A DNA stretch of 20,661 nt, taken from assembly GCA_019594025.1 (NCBI GenBank), contig JAFDUB010000019.1, positions 1-20,661 on the forward strand, read 5' to 3'. Shown here in pieces: positions 1 to 6,262 of the stretch. Position numbers and translations under genes: made by a program. Source of the DNA: Thermoplasmata archaeon (GTDB lineage Archaea > Thermoplasmatota > Thermoplasmata > Halarchaeoplasmatales > Halarchaeoplasmataceae). Under the pieces are notes generated by a model. The model ran no database searches. It had not been told where the DNA came from and saw nothing but the letters and a program-made list of their open reading frames with translations. Each line of letters starts with the position of its first letter. The first letter of the stretch is position 1.

Positions 1-26
1 AGCTGAAGTTCACGGGGTACGCTCAT
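1..26 (-). CDS. possible start of a divergent gene, cut by the window edge
   Basis: An ATG on the minus strand at 26-24 opens a frame that runs off the window (first residues MSVPRELQ). It has a good ribosome binding site, GGAGTG at 37-32, five bases upstream, and an A/T-rich TATA-like stretch at about 53-66. Only eight codons are visible, so no family can be named. The call rests on the initiation signals alone and could be chance. Confidence 0.25.
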
Positions 27-91
27 ACATTCACTCCAAAGAGCTTCATGGTAATAAAATAAATGCATACTTACCAGAGCTAGAAACAAAA

Positions 92-103
92 ACTATAAAT
101 AAC
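92..103 (+). promoter_or_regulatory. TATA box of the RHH-sat operon
   Basis: ACTATAAATAAC fits the archaeal box A. Transcription would start near 120-125, just ahead of the GGTGA ribosome binding site at 131-135. This gives a short leader for the ribbon-helix-helix gene and the sulfate genes behind it. Confidence 0.5.
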
Positions 104-135
104 ACATACTAATGATATCTAATTAAATATGGTGA

Positions 136-152
136 GATATAATGGCAGAAAA
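136..152 (+). repeat. 17-nt repeat over the RHH start codon, copy 1
   Basis: GATATAATGGCAGAAAA at 136-152 is identical to 2620-2636. In both places it covers the start codon (ATG at 142 and at 2626) and the first residues MAE. It may be a shared regulatory site for two genes of one cluster, or a chance match of two A-rich initiation regions. Confidence 0.5.
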
Positions 153-369
153 GAAATACACGACGGTGTCCATACCGATCCCGTTGGCAAAAAAGATCAA
201 GAAAAGGATGGAAGGAACAGGATTCACTTCTATCTCAAGCTACGTTACCTACGTACTCAGACAGGTTATCTCCAGTATAGAAGAAGAGGAAAAACAACAG
301 CAGGGCTTCTCCAAAGAGGACGAGGAGAAGGTAAAAGAGCGTCTCCGTGCTCTGGGATACCTTGACTAA
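142..369 (+). CDS. ribbon-helix-helix (CopG/MetJ-like) protein
   Basis: A 75-residue protein. The N-terminus (TTVSIPIPLAKKIKKRM) fits the beta strand and first helix of a ribbon-helix-helix DNA-binding domain, and SISSYVTYVLRQVI fits the second helix. An acidic and basic helical tail follows, ending RALGYLD. ATG 142 is chosen because GGTGAG lies six bases upstream; the longer overlapping frame from 129 gives no recognisable protein. The stop is 12 bases before the sat start, so the two are co-transcribed. Small proteins of this type often sit directly ahead of ATP sulfurylase genes. By family it should bind DNA as a dimer and may control this operon (inference); the 17-nt repeat over its own start and the cysC start is a candidate target. 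Its ligand, if any, is unknown. Confidence 0.8.
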   Translation: MAEKKYTTVSIPIPLAKKIKKRMEGTGFTSISSYVTYVLRQVISSIEEEEKQQQGFSKEDEEKVKERLRALGYLD

Positions 370-381
370 TAGGTGTTAAAG

Positions 382-1530
382 ATGTCGAAGCCTCACGGAG
401 GAGCATTGGTAAATAGGTTCGTTTCCGACAGCAAAAAAGAACGTCTGCTCGAAGAAGCAGAGGGTATGAAAACTCTAAAACTACGCGGAGGACTGAGAAA
501 GGATGTGGAGAACATAGCGTCCGGAGTTTACAGTCCGCTGGAAGGATTTCATTGCAGAGAGGATTTTGAGAACGTACTTCACCACGACAGGCTTTCCAAC
601 GATGTACCGTGGACAATACCTATAGTTCTCGATGTCGACGAAAGTACCGCAAAGGAGCTCAAGGAGCACGACGAGATAATACTGCAGGGTGAAACCGGTG
701 AAGACTTCGCACTCATGAGTGTGGAAGAGGTCTACACCTACGATAAGGAGCATATGGCGGAGAGTGTTTACGGAACAACCGATGATGACCATCCTGGAGT
801 AAAGCGAGTTATGAACATGGCGAGCCACCTTGTAGGTGGAGATATAATACAGATAAACGAGTTAAATTCTGGATTCGACAACTACAACCTGAGGCCCATC
901 GAAACAAGAGTACTCTTCAAAGAAAAAGGATGGCGCACCATAGTTGGCTTCCAGACGAGGAACGTGCCTCACCTGGGCCACGAGTACGTGCAGAAAACCG
1001 CACTCACATTCGTAGACGGTATATTCATCAACCCGATCATAGGCGAAAAGAAGACAGGTGATTACACCGACGAGGTTATACTCGACTCGTATCAATCATT
1101 GATGGACCATTATTATCTGAGAAACAGAGCGGTGATGAGCATACTGCAGGCCGAGATGAGGTACGCCGGACCCAAAGAGGCTATTTTCCATGCTATACTG
1201 CGTAAGAACTTCGGCTGTACACACTTTATAGTCGGTAGAGACCATGCCGGCGTCGGAGACTACTACGGACCCTATACAGCTCAAAATATATTCGATAAGT
1301 TCCCGGACATCGACATCACCCCTGTGTTCTTCAAATCATTCACCTACTGCGAAAAATGCGGTGGTGCGGTGGACGGGCACATATGTCCCCACGACAGTAA
1401 ATACAGGGAAAACTTCAGCGGTACGAAGATGCGGAAGATGCTGGTAGAAGGAAAGGTACCTCCGGCACATATGATGCGTCCCGAAGTGGCTGAAATAGTA
1501 CTCGATGCCGACCCTAAATTCGTCGAATAG
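382..1530 (+). CDS. sat: sulfate adenylyltransferase (ATP sulfurylase)
   Basis: Makes adenylylsulfate (APS) and pyrophosphate from ATP and sulfate, the first step of sulfate activation in the cytoplasm. The 382-residue protein starts with SKPHGGALVNR, typical of the single-polypeptide family. It carries the nucleotide-binding QTRNVPHLGH (191-200), GRDHAG (285-290) and FSGTKMR (345-351) motifs. C323, C326, C335 and H337 form the zinc-binding insert known from thermophilic ATP sulfurylases. ATG 382 is preferred over GTG 373 because AGGTG at 371-375 would be its ribosome binding site. It sits between the RHH gene and a DHH gene, with cysC downstream, so APS here probably goes to PAPS. Neither APS reductase nor PAPS reductase is in the window. 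The stop is TAG. Confidence 0.95.
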   Translation: MSKPHGGALVNRFVSDSKKERLLEEAEGMKTLKLRGGLRKDVENIASGVYSPLEGFHCREDFENVLHHDRLSNDVPWTIPIVLDVDESTAKELKEHDEIILQGETGEDFALMSVEEVYTYDKEHMAESVYGTTDDDHPGVKRVMNMASHLVGGDIIQINELNSGFDNYNLRPIETRVLFKEKGWRTIVGFQTRNVPHLGHEYVQKTALTFVDGIFINPIIGEKKTGDYTDEVILDSYQSLMDHYYLRNRAVMSILQAEMRYAGPKEAIFHAILRKNFGCTHFIVGRDHAGVGDYYGPYTAQNIFDKFPDIDITPVFFKSFTYCEKCGGAVDGHICPHDSKYRENFSGTKMRKMLVEGKVPPAHMMRPEVAEIVLDADPKFVE

Positions 1531-1540
1531 GTGAAGCCGT

Positions 1541-2530
1541 ATGGGAGAAGCGAACTACGACGGTGAGAGCGGGCTGCTGCTCCACCATTGGGATACCGAC
1601 GGGGTATCGTCCGCGGCGATCTTGCTCAGGTGTTAAGAGGGTAATTACGCCACCTTCACCCCGAAAATCGGTAACTACTACCTGGATGACGAAGATAGAG
1701 AAAAGATAAGTGAGATCGACCCGGACCACGTTCTGGTGGTTGACATGGCCCTTCCCAAGGATTCCATCGAATTCCTAAAATCCTTCGGAGGTGTTTACAT
1801 ATTCGACCATCATCTGCAGGAAAGGTACGACATCGAACTGCACCACAACCCTATAATCTCCGAAGAATCTCCTAAAAAGTATCCAAGTACGTCTTGGGTG
1901 GTGACCGAGTACTTAGAGCTGGAGCCTGACTTGCTCACCCTTTTAGGTGCCTTCGGAGACCGGGAGACAAAGCTTAAAGACAATCCCCATGCGATGAAGG
2001 TTATCAAACCGCTGCTAGAAGCGTACAGCGTTTCATTTGACGATCTGTTGGAAACGGTTTACATGATCGACACCCTTCACAAGCTGGGCGATAGAGCCGC
2101 TCTAGTCGAATTCCCGTGGTTCCTAATGGATGTGCATCATCCTAAGGAGATACTAGCTAGAGAGGACCTAAAAGACAACCTAGAGCTGCTTGAGGATAAG
2201 ATAAGAGAAGAATGCAAAGGAACTCTTAAAGAGCTGAAGGATCGAGTTTATCATCTAAAGATGGATTCTCCATACAACATCATCTCAACCGTTACCCGTC
2301 GAGTTTCTTGGAATCGTCCCGACGGCGATATAATCGTCGTAACCAACTCTTCTTTCCAACCAGGGGAGACACAGATCTACATCCGAGGGCCGATACCAGA
2401 TTCCGAGAGTATAATCGAATACGCCAGGTCCGAAGGCCACTCCGCAGGTGGTAAAAGCGATGTTGTGGGTATGGTTATTCCCACAGATGTAGAGGAAGGG
2501 ATGATGGAAGCTATACTGGAGAGGATGTGA
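1541..2530 (+). pseudogene. DHH-family phosphoesterase interrupted by an in-frame TAA
   Basis: Read from ATG 1541, the frame gives a DHH phosphoesterase of about 329 codons with one stop, TAA at 1634-1636 (codon 32). Residues on both sides belong to one domain: LLLHHWDTDGVSSAAILL before the stop carries the first DxDG metal motif. After it come VVDMALP (second motif), IFDHHLQ (DHH motif), and near the C-terminus GHSAGGKSDVVGMVIP, a DHHA1 glycine-rich motif. A product starting at the internal ATG 1736 would lack the first metal motif and should be inactive. NrnA-type DHH enzymes degrade nanoRNA and dephosphorylate 3'-phosphoadenosine-5'-phosphate; the place between sat and cysC makes a pAp phosphatase role attractive, but this is inference. 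The stop may be a true mutation or a sequencing error. The remaining frame shows no further damage. Confidence 0.8.
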
Positions 2531-2619
2531 AAAATTGGACAGTGAAGTTGCAGCATTGGGTCATGATTGCACCGTCCCTATTAATCAAAAAATTATTTCC
2601 AAACGATTAGTTGAGGTAT

Positions 2620-2636
2620 GATATAATGGCAGAAAA
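2620..2636 (+). repeat. 17-nt repeat over the cysC start codon, copy 2
   Basis: Identical to 136-152 and placed the same way over the start codon. A ribosome binding site (GAGGT, 2613-2617) lies just upstream. Confidence 0.5.
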
Positions 2637-3213
2637 CAACATAATAGCAAACGCACAGCACTGGAAGAAGGAAAATATAGTGGAAGGTTACACACTTTGG
2701 TTTACCGGTCTTTCCGGATCGGGAAAATCAACCATCGCAGAAAAGTTGGCGATACGACTTGAGAGGGAATACGGTGAACTGGTCGAGCGCCTCGACGGCG
2801 ATATCGTTCGGCAGCACCTAACCTCTGATTTGGGTTTTTCAAAAGAGGATAGAGACCGGAACATAGAACGTGTGAGCTTCGTTGCCAAGCTGCTTTCCAG
2901 GAACGGTATAGCGGTACTAGCTTCCTTCATATCACCCTACATCGAGCGTAGGAATAAAACAAGAGACATGGTCACCAACTTTATCGAAGTGTATGTAAAA
3001 TGCTCGGTAGAGGTGTGTGAGGAGAGAGACGTAAAGGGCTTGTATAAAATGGCTAGGAACGGAGAGATAGAGAACTTTACAGGTATCTCAGACCCCTACG
3101 AGGAGCCGGAAGATCCTGAGATAGTGTTAGAAACGGATAAGGAAACGATAGACAAAAGTGTGCAGAAGGTAATAGATTATCTTTTAACAAAGGAGTACAT
3201 AGAAGAACCATGA
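2626..3213 (+). CDS. cysC: adenylylsulfate kinase
   Basis: Phosphorylates APS to PAPS with ATP. The 195-residue protein has a Walker A motif GLSGSGKS (28-35), LDGD (56-59), FSKEDRDRNI (71-80), SPY (103-105) and the family signature DVKGLYKMARNGEIENFTGI (about 135-154), so it looks complete. ATG 2626 is preferred over TTG 2611 because GAGGT at 2613-2617 is well spaced for it. The stop overlaps the next start (ATGA at 3210-3213), so it is translationally coupled to the PIN gene. With sat upstream, the cluster makes PAPS, the donor for sulfotransferases or PAPS reductase; neither is visible here. Confidence 0.93.
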   Translation: MAENNIIANAQHWKKENIVEGYTLWFTGLSGSGKSTIAEKLAIRLEREYGELVERLDGDIVRQHLTSDLGFSKEDRDRNIERVSFVAKLLSRNGIAVLASFISPYIERRNKTRDMVTNFIEVYVKCSVEVCEERDVKGLYKMARNGEIENFTGISDPYEEPEDPEIVLETDKETIDKSVQKVIDYLLTKEYIEEP

Positions 3214-3563
3214 CCTCGGTAGTGTTGGATACAAACGCGCTGATGATGCCCTTCCAGTTCAACATCAACCTGGATTTTGAACTGCAGCGGCTGTTCGGTG
3301 ACCCGGATGTGTACGTACCATCCTGTGTAAAGGACGAGCTCAGGGGATTAAACAGAAAGGACGCTCTGATGCTGGCCGAGAAGTACGAGGAGTACGAGGT
3401 CGATAAGGAGCGTGACGAAGGCGTTCTCGAAGCCGCAGCTAAACTGGATGCGGTCATGGTTACGAACGACGGCTCTCTTAGAAAACGAGCTTTGGAGAAG
3501 GGCATACCGGTTGCATTCCTAAGAGAAAAATCGTACCTTGCGGTGGATGGTGATTTTATATGA
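3210..3563 (+). CDS. PIN-domain protein, Fcf1/Utp24-like
   Basis: A 117-residue single-domain PIN protein. The acidic residues expected to bind metal are visible: D7 (VVLDTNALMMPF), E43 (CVKDEL), D69 (KERDEGVL) and D87 (VMVTNDGSL). The length and the LDTNALMMPFQF start fit the archaeal group related to the rRNA-processing nuclease Fcf1. There is no antitoxin-like partner: the neighbours are cysC upstream and riboflavin kinase downstream, each overlapping by an ATGA. A housekeeping RNA-processing role is therefore more likely than a VapC toxin. Substrate unknown. Confidence 0.85.
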   Translation: MTSVVLDTNALMMPFQFNINLDFELQRLFGDPDVYVPSCVKDELRGLNRKDALMLAEKYEEYEVDKERDEGVLEAAAKLDAVMVTNDGSLRKRALEKGIPVAFLREKSYLAVDGDFI

Positions 3564-3964
3564 AACTTAAGGGTAGGATAGTTTCAGGTATCGGAACGGG
3601 AAGTCATTTCGTTTCCCTCGATGGTTATACGAGGCAGTTTAAAGAGAAGCTAGGGATTGAGCCCTTTGAAGGTACTTTGAATATAGAATTGGATAAAAAG
3701 AGTGTGGACAAGTATCGAGATTTTATAGAATCCGAGAACCGCATCAAACTTGAAGCATTTGAGAAAGGTGGGGAGGAATACGGTGAAGTTAAAGTGTTTC
3801 ATGCCAAACTGAAGGATGCTCCATGTTTTTTAGTAGTACCTGAGAAAGGCATATACCGAGGGATCGTAGAAGTTGTTTCAGAGCACCGTTTAAGAGATAA
3901 ACTTGGATTGAAAGACGGTGACGAAGTCGTGCTCAAAGTTTTTCAGAACTCCTCTTCCACGTAA
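3560..3964 (+). CDS. ribK: CTP-dependent riboflavin kinase (archaeal RibK, DUF120)
   Basis: Converts riboflavin to FMN using CTP, as shown for the Methanocaldococcus enzyme. The 134-residue length fits. GRIVSGIGTGSHFVSLDGYTRQFKEKLGIEPFEGTLNIEL at the N-terminus is the family signature (glycine-rich nucleotide loop and the GTLNI strand), and the C-terminus has RDKLGLKDGDEV. It overlaps the PIN stop by ATGA and is the last gene of the plus-strand run. Its last 22 bases overlap the 3' end of purQ on the other strand. Confidence 0.92.
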   Translation: MKLKGRIVSGIGTGSHFVSLDGYTRQFKEKLGIEPFEGTLNIELDKKSVDKYRDFIESENRIKLEAFEKGGEEYGEVKVFHAKLKDAPCFLVVPEKGIYRGIVEVVSEHRLRDKLGLKDGDEVVLKVFQNSSST

Positions 3965-4764
3965 TCTAGAACCGATTCGAACAACAAACTACCGTCCCCT
4001 CTTCTATCTTTATTCCTGGTCCAGTCAGGATGGGTGTAACCGTTGAACACCCTTTCGGGATGGGGCATCAATCCCAATATGTTACCTTCGAGGTTGCAGA
4101 TACCCGCAATATTTTCAACGGAACCGTTGGGATTCCATGGATACTTTACCGATCCTCCGTCCGGTGTTGTGTACCTAAAGACCACCTGGCCGTTCTTTTT
4201 TAACTTTTCGAGAGTTTCTTTATCCTGAACCGTAAATTTGCCTTCAGCGTGTGCGCTTGGGAATATTACCCTTTCCCCTTTTTCATACCTTCTTGTGAAA
4301 ACGCATTTCGAATTTTCCTCAACCTTGAGCAAACTCGGTCTACATTCGAATTTGTTACTGTCGTTGGTTGCCAGTACTGCCTCGGGAATATCGGTCACTT
4401 CTCCGTTTATAGATGGTAAAAAGCCCATCTCTACCAGTACCTGGAAACCGTTACACACTCCTAAGATAGGTTTCTTCGTATCTGCAAAGCTGATTAAATC
4501 GTCGCGAAGTGCGCTCTTGAACCTGGCGGCGAATATAACGCCGGCACGTATGTAATCACCCGCAGAAAAACCACCGGGTATCATCAAAATATCGTAATCC
4601 TCCAGATCTCGTTTCTCATCCCCACTAACGTCCTCTCCGGTAAACTGCTTTAAATGTACTTTTTCTGCATCAGCACCTAATCTTTTGAACGCCAGGTACG
4701 ACTCCTCTTCACAATTGGTGCCTTCGATCCTTACTACGGCGACTTTTATGTTTTCTCGTTTCAA
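3943..4764 (-). CDS. purQ: phosphoribosylformylglycinamidine synthase, glutaminase subunit
   Basis: Supplies ammonia from glutamine to FGAM synthase in purine biosynthesis. The 273-residue class I amidotransferase has the nucleophile C104 in GVCNGFQ and the H235/E237 pair in MPHPER. IPGGFSAGDYIRAG (62-75) and the C-terminal GDGSLLFESVLDYV fit PurQ. TTG 4764 is chosen because AGGGA lies just upstream and the protein then begins MKRENIKVAVVRIEG; a TTG at 4788 would only add eight unconserved residues. The purL and purS partners are not in the window. It runs against ribK with a 22-base 3' overlap. Confidence 0.93.
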   Translation of the reverse strand: MKRENIKVAVVRIEGTNCEEESYLAFKRLGADAEKVHLKQFTGEDVSGDEKRDLEDYDILMIPGGFSAGDYIRAGVIFAARFKSALRDDLISFADTKKPILGVCNGFQVLVEMGFLPSINGEVTDIPEAVLATNDSNKFECRPSLLKVEENSKCVFTRRYEKGERVIFPSAHAEGKFTVQDKETLEKLKKNGQVVFRYTTPDGGSVKYPWNPNGSVENIAGICNLEGNILGLMPHPERVFNGYTHPDWTRNKDRRGDGSLLFESVLDYVEEEF

Positions 4765-4830
4765 GGCTGATCCCTGAGACGTCAACAAAACTGTTCAATA
4801 AACGTTTTTCGTAATTTACCCAAGGAGAAA

Positions 4831-4840
4831 GTATATATGG
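4831..4840 (+). promoter_or_regulatory. TATA box of tRNA-Pro
   Basis: GTATATATGG, preceded by purine-rich GGAGAAA, lies about 35 bases before the tRNA-Pro 5' end, the usual archaeal spacing. Confidence 0.6.
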
Positions 4841-4869
4841 GTAATTTTGTTCTGATAATCCATCATCTC

Positions 4870-4947
4870 GGGGCCGTGAGGTAGCTTGGTCCATCCTTCG
4901 GGCTTTGGGAGCCTGGTACCCGAATTCAAATTTCGGCGGCCCCACCA
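4870..4947 (+). tRNA. tRNA-Pro (anticodon TGG), CCA encoded
   Basis: GGGGCCG (4870-4876) pairs perfectly with CGGCCCC (4937-4943), followed by A and an encoded CCA (4945-4947). The anticodon stem CGGGC/GCCTG holds loop TTTGGGA, giving anticodon TGG. The T arm CCGAA-TTCAAAT-TTCGG is perfect. The last 22 bases lie opposite the final codons of the gamma-CA-fold gene. Confidence 0.9.
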
Positions 4948-5531
4948 TCTTCTTTTTCTTCACCCAGCAGCAGTGCTTTGATTTCATCCGGTCGTAGAGG
5001 AGCTTTGTTTACACCGTACTTTTCTCCCCTCTCTCTCATGGTAAAGTACTCCTCTCTCCTCCAGTTAACGTGTTCACGGATTTTAGTAATCCTTTGTAAT
5101 TCGTCTTTAGACACATCGCCAACAACTCGCGCCGGAGTACCGTCGACTATCTTTTTTTCAGGGATCTTCATATCTACGGGAACGATACTGTTGTTGGAGA
5201 TTATAGACCCCTCTCCTACATCGGCCCCCTCCATTATCACTGTGTCCATACCTACGAATGAATTCTTACCTATATGACAGCCCTTCAGTACCGATCCGGG
5301 AGAGATAAAAGCGCCTTCTTCGATAGTGGTTTTACTCTCGTGAGAATCGGTTATAACAACGTTGTCCAATACGGTTACGTCGTCTCCTATACTGACACCG
5401 CTCTCCGTCCCCCGAACCAAACTACCCGGCCAAATAAAGGATAACTCACCTACCTTCACCTCACCCAACATACTTACTCCGTTGAATTTGGCTACACCCT
5501 TCTTTTCAATATCCTCGGCTGAATCTTCCAT
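4926..5531 (-). CDS. gamma-carbonic-anhydrase-fold (left-handed beta-helix) protein
   Basis: A 201-residue protein of hexapeptide repeats: FIWPGSLVRG (32-41), VSIGDDVTVLDNVVITDSH (46-64), a run of repeats to about residue 118, then IVDGTPARVVGDV (128-140), as in gamma-carbonic anhydrase and PaaY-like proteins. Of the three zinc-binding histidines only H64 is present; the other two family positions are P78 and K83 (ISPGSVLKGC where relatives have a GHGAVLHGC-like motif). Carbonic anhydrase activity is therefore doubtful and an acyltransferase-like or structural role is possible. ATG 5531 has a TATA-like TTTTTAAG about 25 bases upstream, suggesting a leaderless message; ATG 5564 is the alternative. 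The longer open frame upstream runs through tRNA-Gly and is not coding. The stop codon lies inside tRNA-Pro on the other strand. Confidence 0.85.
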   Translation of the reverse strand: MEDSAEDIEKKGVAKFNGVSMLGEVKVGELSFIWPGSLVRGTESGVSIGDDVTVLDNVVITDSHESKTTIEEGAFISPGSVLKGCHIGKNSFVGMDTVIMEGADVGEGSIISNNSIVPVDMKIPEKKIVDGTPARVVGDVSKDELQRITKIREHVNWRREEYFTMRERGEKYGVNKAPLRPDEIKALLLGEEKEDGGAAEI

Positions 5532-5592
5532 GTTCGATGAATCATAGCTAACACTTAAAAACATTGTGGAAAAGACGGTTAATAGGGAAGAG

Positions 5593-5665
5593 TGCGGGTG
5601 CCGGGATTTGAACCCGAGTTCCAAGCTTGGCAAGCTTAAGTGATACCAGGCTACACCACACCCGC
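5593..5665 (-). tRNA. tRNA-Gly (anticodon GCC)
   Basis: Read on the minus strand, GCGGGTG pairs with CACCCGC. The D arm is GTGTAGCCTGGTATCAC. The anticodon stem TAAGC/GCTTG encloses TTGCCAA, giving anticodon GCC. The T arm is TCGGG-TTCAAAT-CCCGG. The discriminator is A and no CCA is encoded, unlike the nearby tRNA-Pro. No clear TATA box lies 25-40 bases upstream. Confidence 0.9.
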
Positions 5666-5690
5666 AGTTATGAGCGTATGGGAATAACGA

Positions 5691-5854
5691 GGGTGAGTTA
5701 GAAGCTTTTGCTTCTGACAAACACCCGCAAGAGTGAGTGTTAACGAACTCTGAGGAATTGGTGGAAATGTTTTCCATAACAACCCACAGTGTGAACGAGG
5801 GCGTTTTGGAATTTAGTTGTAATTCCAATGGCCGCCCGCAAGTGGGGATTGCGG
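5691..5854. other. hairpin-rich non-coding stretch upstream of tRNA-Gly
   Basis: No protein is supported here. Four short perfect inverted repeats are visible. AGAAGC-TTTT-GCTTCT (5700-5715) sits inside an outer GGGTG/CACCC pair (5691-5695 with 5722-5726). The others are TGGAAA-TGT-TTTCCA (5762-5776), GGAATT-7-AATTCC (5808-5826) and CCGCAA-7-TTGCGG (5836-5854). A TATA-like TTATAAATA at about 5877-5885 reads acceptably on both strands. The stretch may be a leader transcribed with tRNA-Gly or a structured RNA of its own. Confidence 0.35.
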
Positions 5855-5888
5855 AGGTTTAGAAGATGATGTCACTTATAAATATTGT

Positions 5889-5897
5889 CCTATTCAC
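5889..5897. repeat. target-site duplication, left copy
   Basis: CCTATTCAC directly abuts the left end of the insertion sequence and is repeated exactly at 7367-7375. Confidence 0.9.
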
Positions 5898-5912
5898 GGC
5901 TTTGGGACAAAA
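5898..5912 (+). repeat. left terminal inverted repeat of the insertion sequence
   Basis: GGCTTTGGGACAAAA matches the reverse complement of 7352-7366 over all 15 bases; two of the next three bases also match. Confidence 0.92.
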
Positions 5913-5928
5913 ATATTGGTGATATAGG

Positions 5929-6204
5929 TTAAGGTAGATCTGCTTTCTCGGATGTGGTTACAACATCACCTACATAATATACTGTTTCATATTTCTCCAA
6001 CAATCGAATGAATTCTTCTAAATTTTCACTTCTTAAGATGAACACACCGTTGTACAATTTTCTGTGAGGAATCCTGTCCAGCAGACCTTCCCTTTTATAG
6101 GTATATTTTCCATAGTTAGATCTATCAGTATACCCGTTGAGGTCTCTCGATAATTGAACAGATTTACTCTTGTTTTGTTGCTTGTAGACGATGATTTTCC
6201 ACAT
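5929..6204 (-). CDS. small accessory protein of the insertion sequence, function unknown
   Basis: A 91-residue protein starting MWKIIVYKQQNKSKSV, with a distinctive middle part (GYTDRSNYGKYTYKREGLLDRIPHRKLYNGVFILRS, about 28-62) and a helical, acidic C-terminal third. It is basic in the first half. ATG 6204 is chosen because the TATA box at 6229-6240 lies about 27 bases upstream, giving a leaderless message; the longer frame from 6264 runs through the promoter. The gene lies wholly inside the element, between its left end and the promoter shared with the transposase. The palindrome at 6205-6226 abuts its start codon, so an autoregulator of transposition is a reasonable idea. I see no known DNA-binding motif and do not assign a family. 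Confidence 0.75.
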   Translation of the reverse strand: MWKIIVYKQQNKSKSVQLSRDLNGYTDRSNYGKYTYKREGLLDRIPHRKLYNGVFILRSENLEEFIRLLEKYETVYYVGDVVTTSEKADLP

Positions 6205-6226
6205 ACTGCTATAACGATATAGCAGT
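6205..6226. promoter_or_regulatory. perfect palindrome (operator candidate) in the insertion sequence
   Basis: Arms ACTGCTATA (6205-6213) and TATAGCAGT (6218-6226) are perfect inverted repeats around ACGA. The site touches the start codon of the 91-codon gene and lies next to the shared TATA box. It could block either promoter if bound by a dimer. Confidence 0.65.
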
Positions 6227-6228
6227 AA

Positions 6229-6240
6229 AGTATAAATACT
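6229..6240. promoter_or_regulatory. symmetric TATA box serving two divergent genes
   Basis: AGTATAAATACT has 5-base inverted arms around AA and reads as a box A on both strands. It lies about 25-30 bases before ATG 6263 (transposase) and ATG 6204 (small gene), so both messages would be leaderless. Confidence 0.65.
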
Positions 6241-6262
6241 TTCCCCTCTATTACCCCAACAC

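Noticed and set aside
2..112. Open frame of 36 codons running in from the left edge on the plus strand
   Set aside because: Its end covers the TATA box of the RHH gene and it shows no recognisable motif; too short to support.
1634..1636. Recoding (pyrrolysine or another readthrough) of the in-frame stop in the DHH gene
   Set aside because: The codon is TAA, which no known archaeal recoding uses, and TAA ends ribK and apgM normally.
3210..3563. VapC-type toxin of a toxin-antitoxin pair
   Set aside because: There is no small antitoxin gene beside it, and the protein resembles the Fcf1-like PIN group and is coupled to housekeeping genes.
5532..5828. N-terminal extension of the gamma-CA-fold frame
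   Set aside because: It runs through tRNA-Gly and the hairpin-rich spacer; homology begins at about MEDSAEDIEKKGVAKFNG.
5691..5854. CRISPR array
   Set aside because: The inverted repeats differ from one another in sequence and spacing; there is no direct repeat unit and no cas gene in the window.
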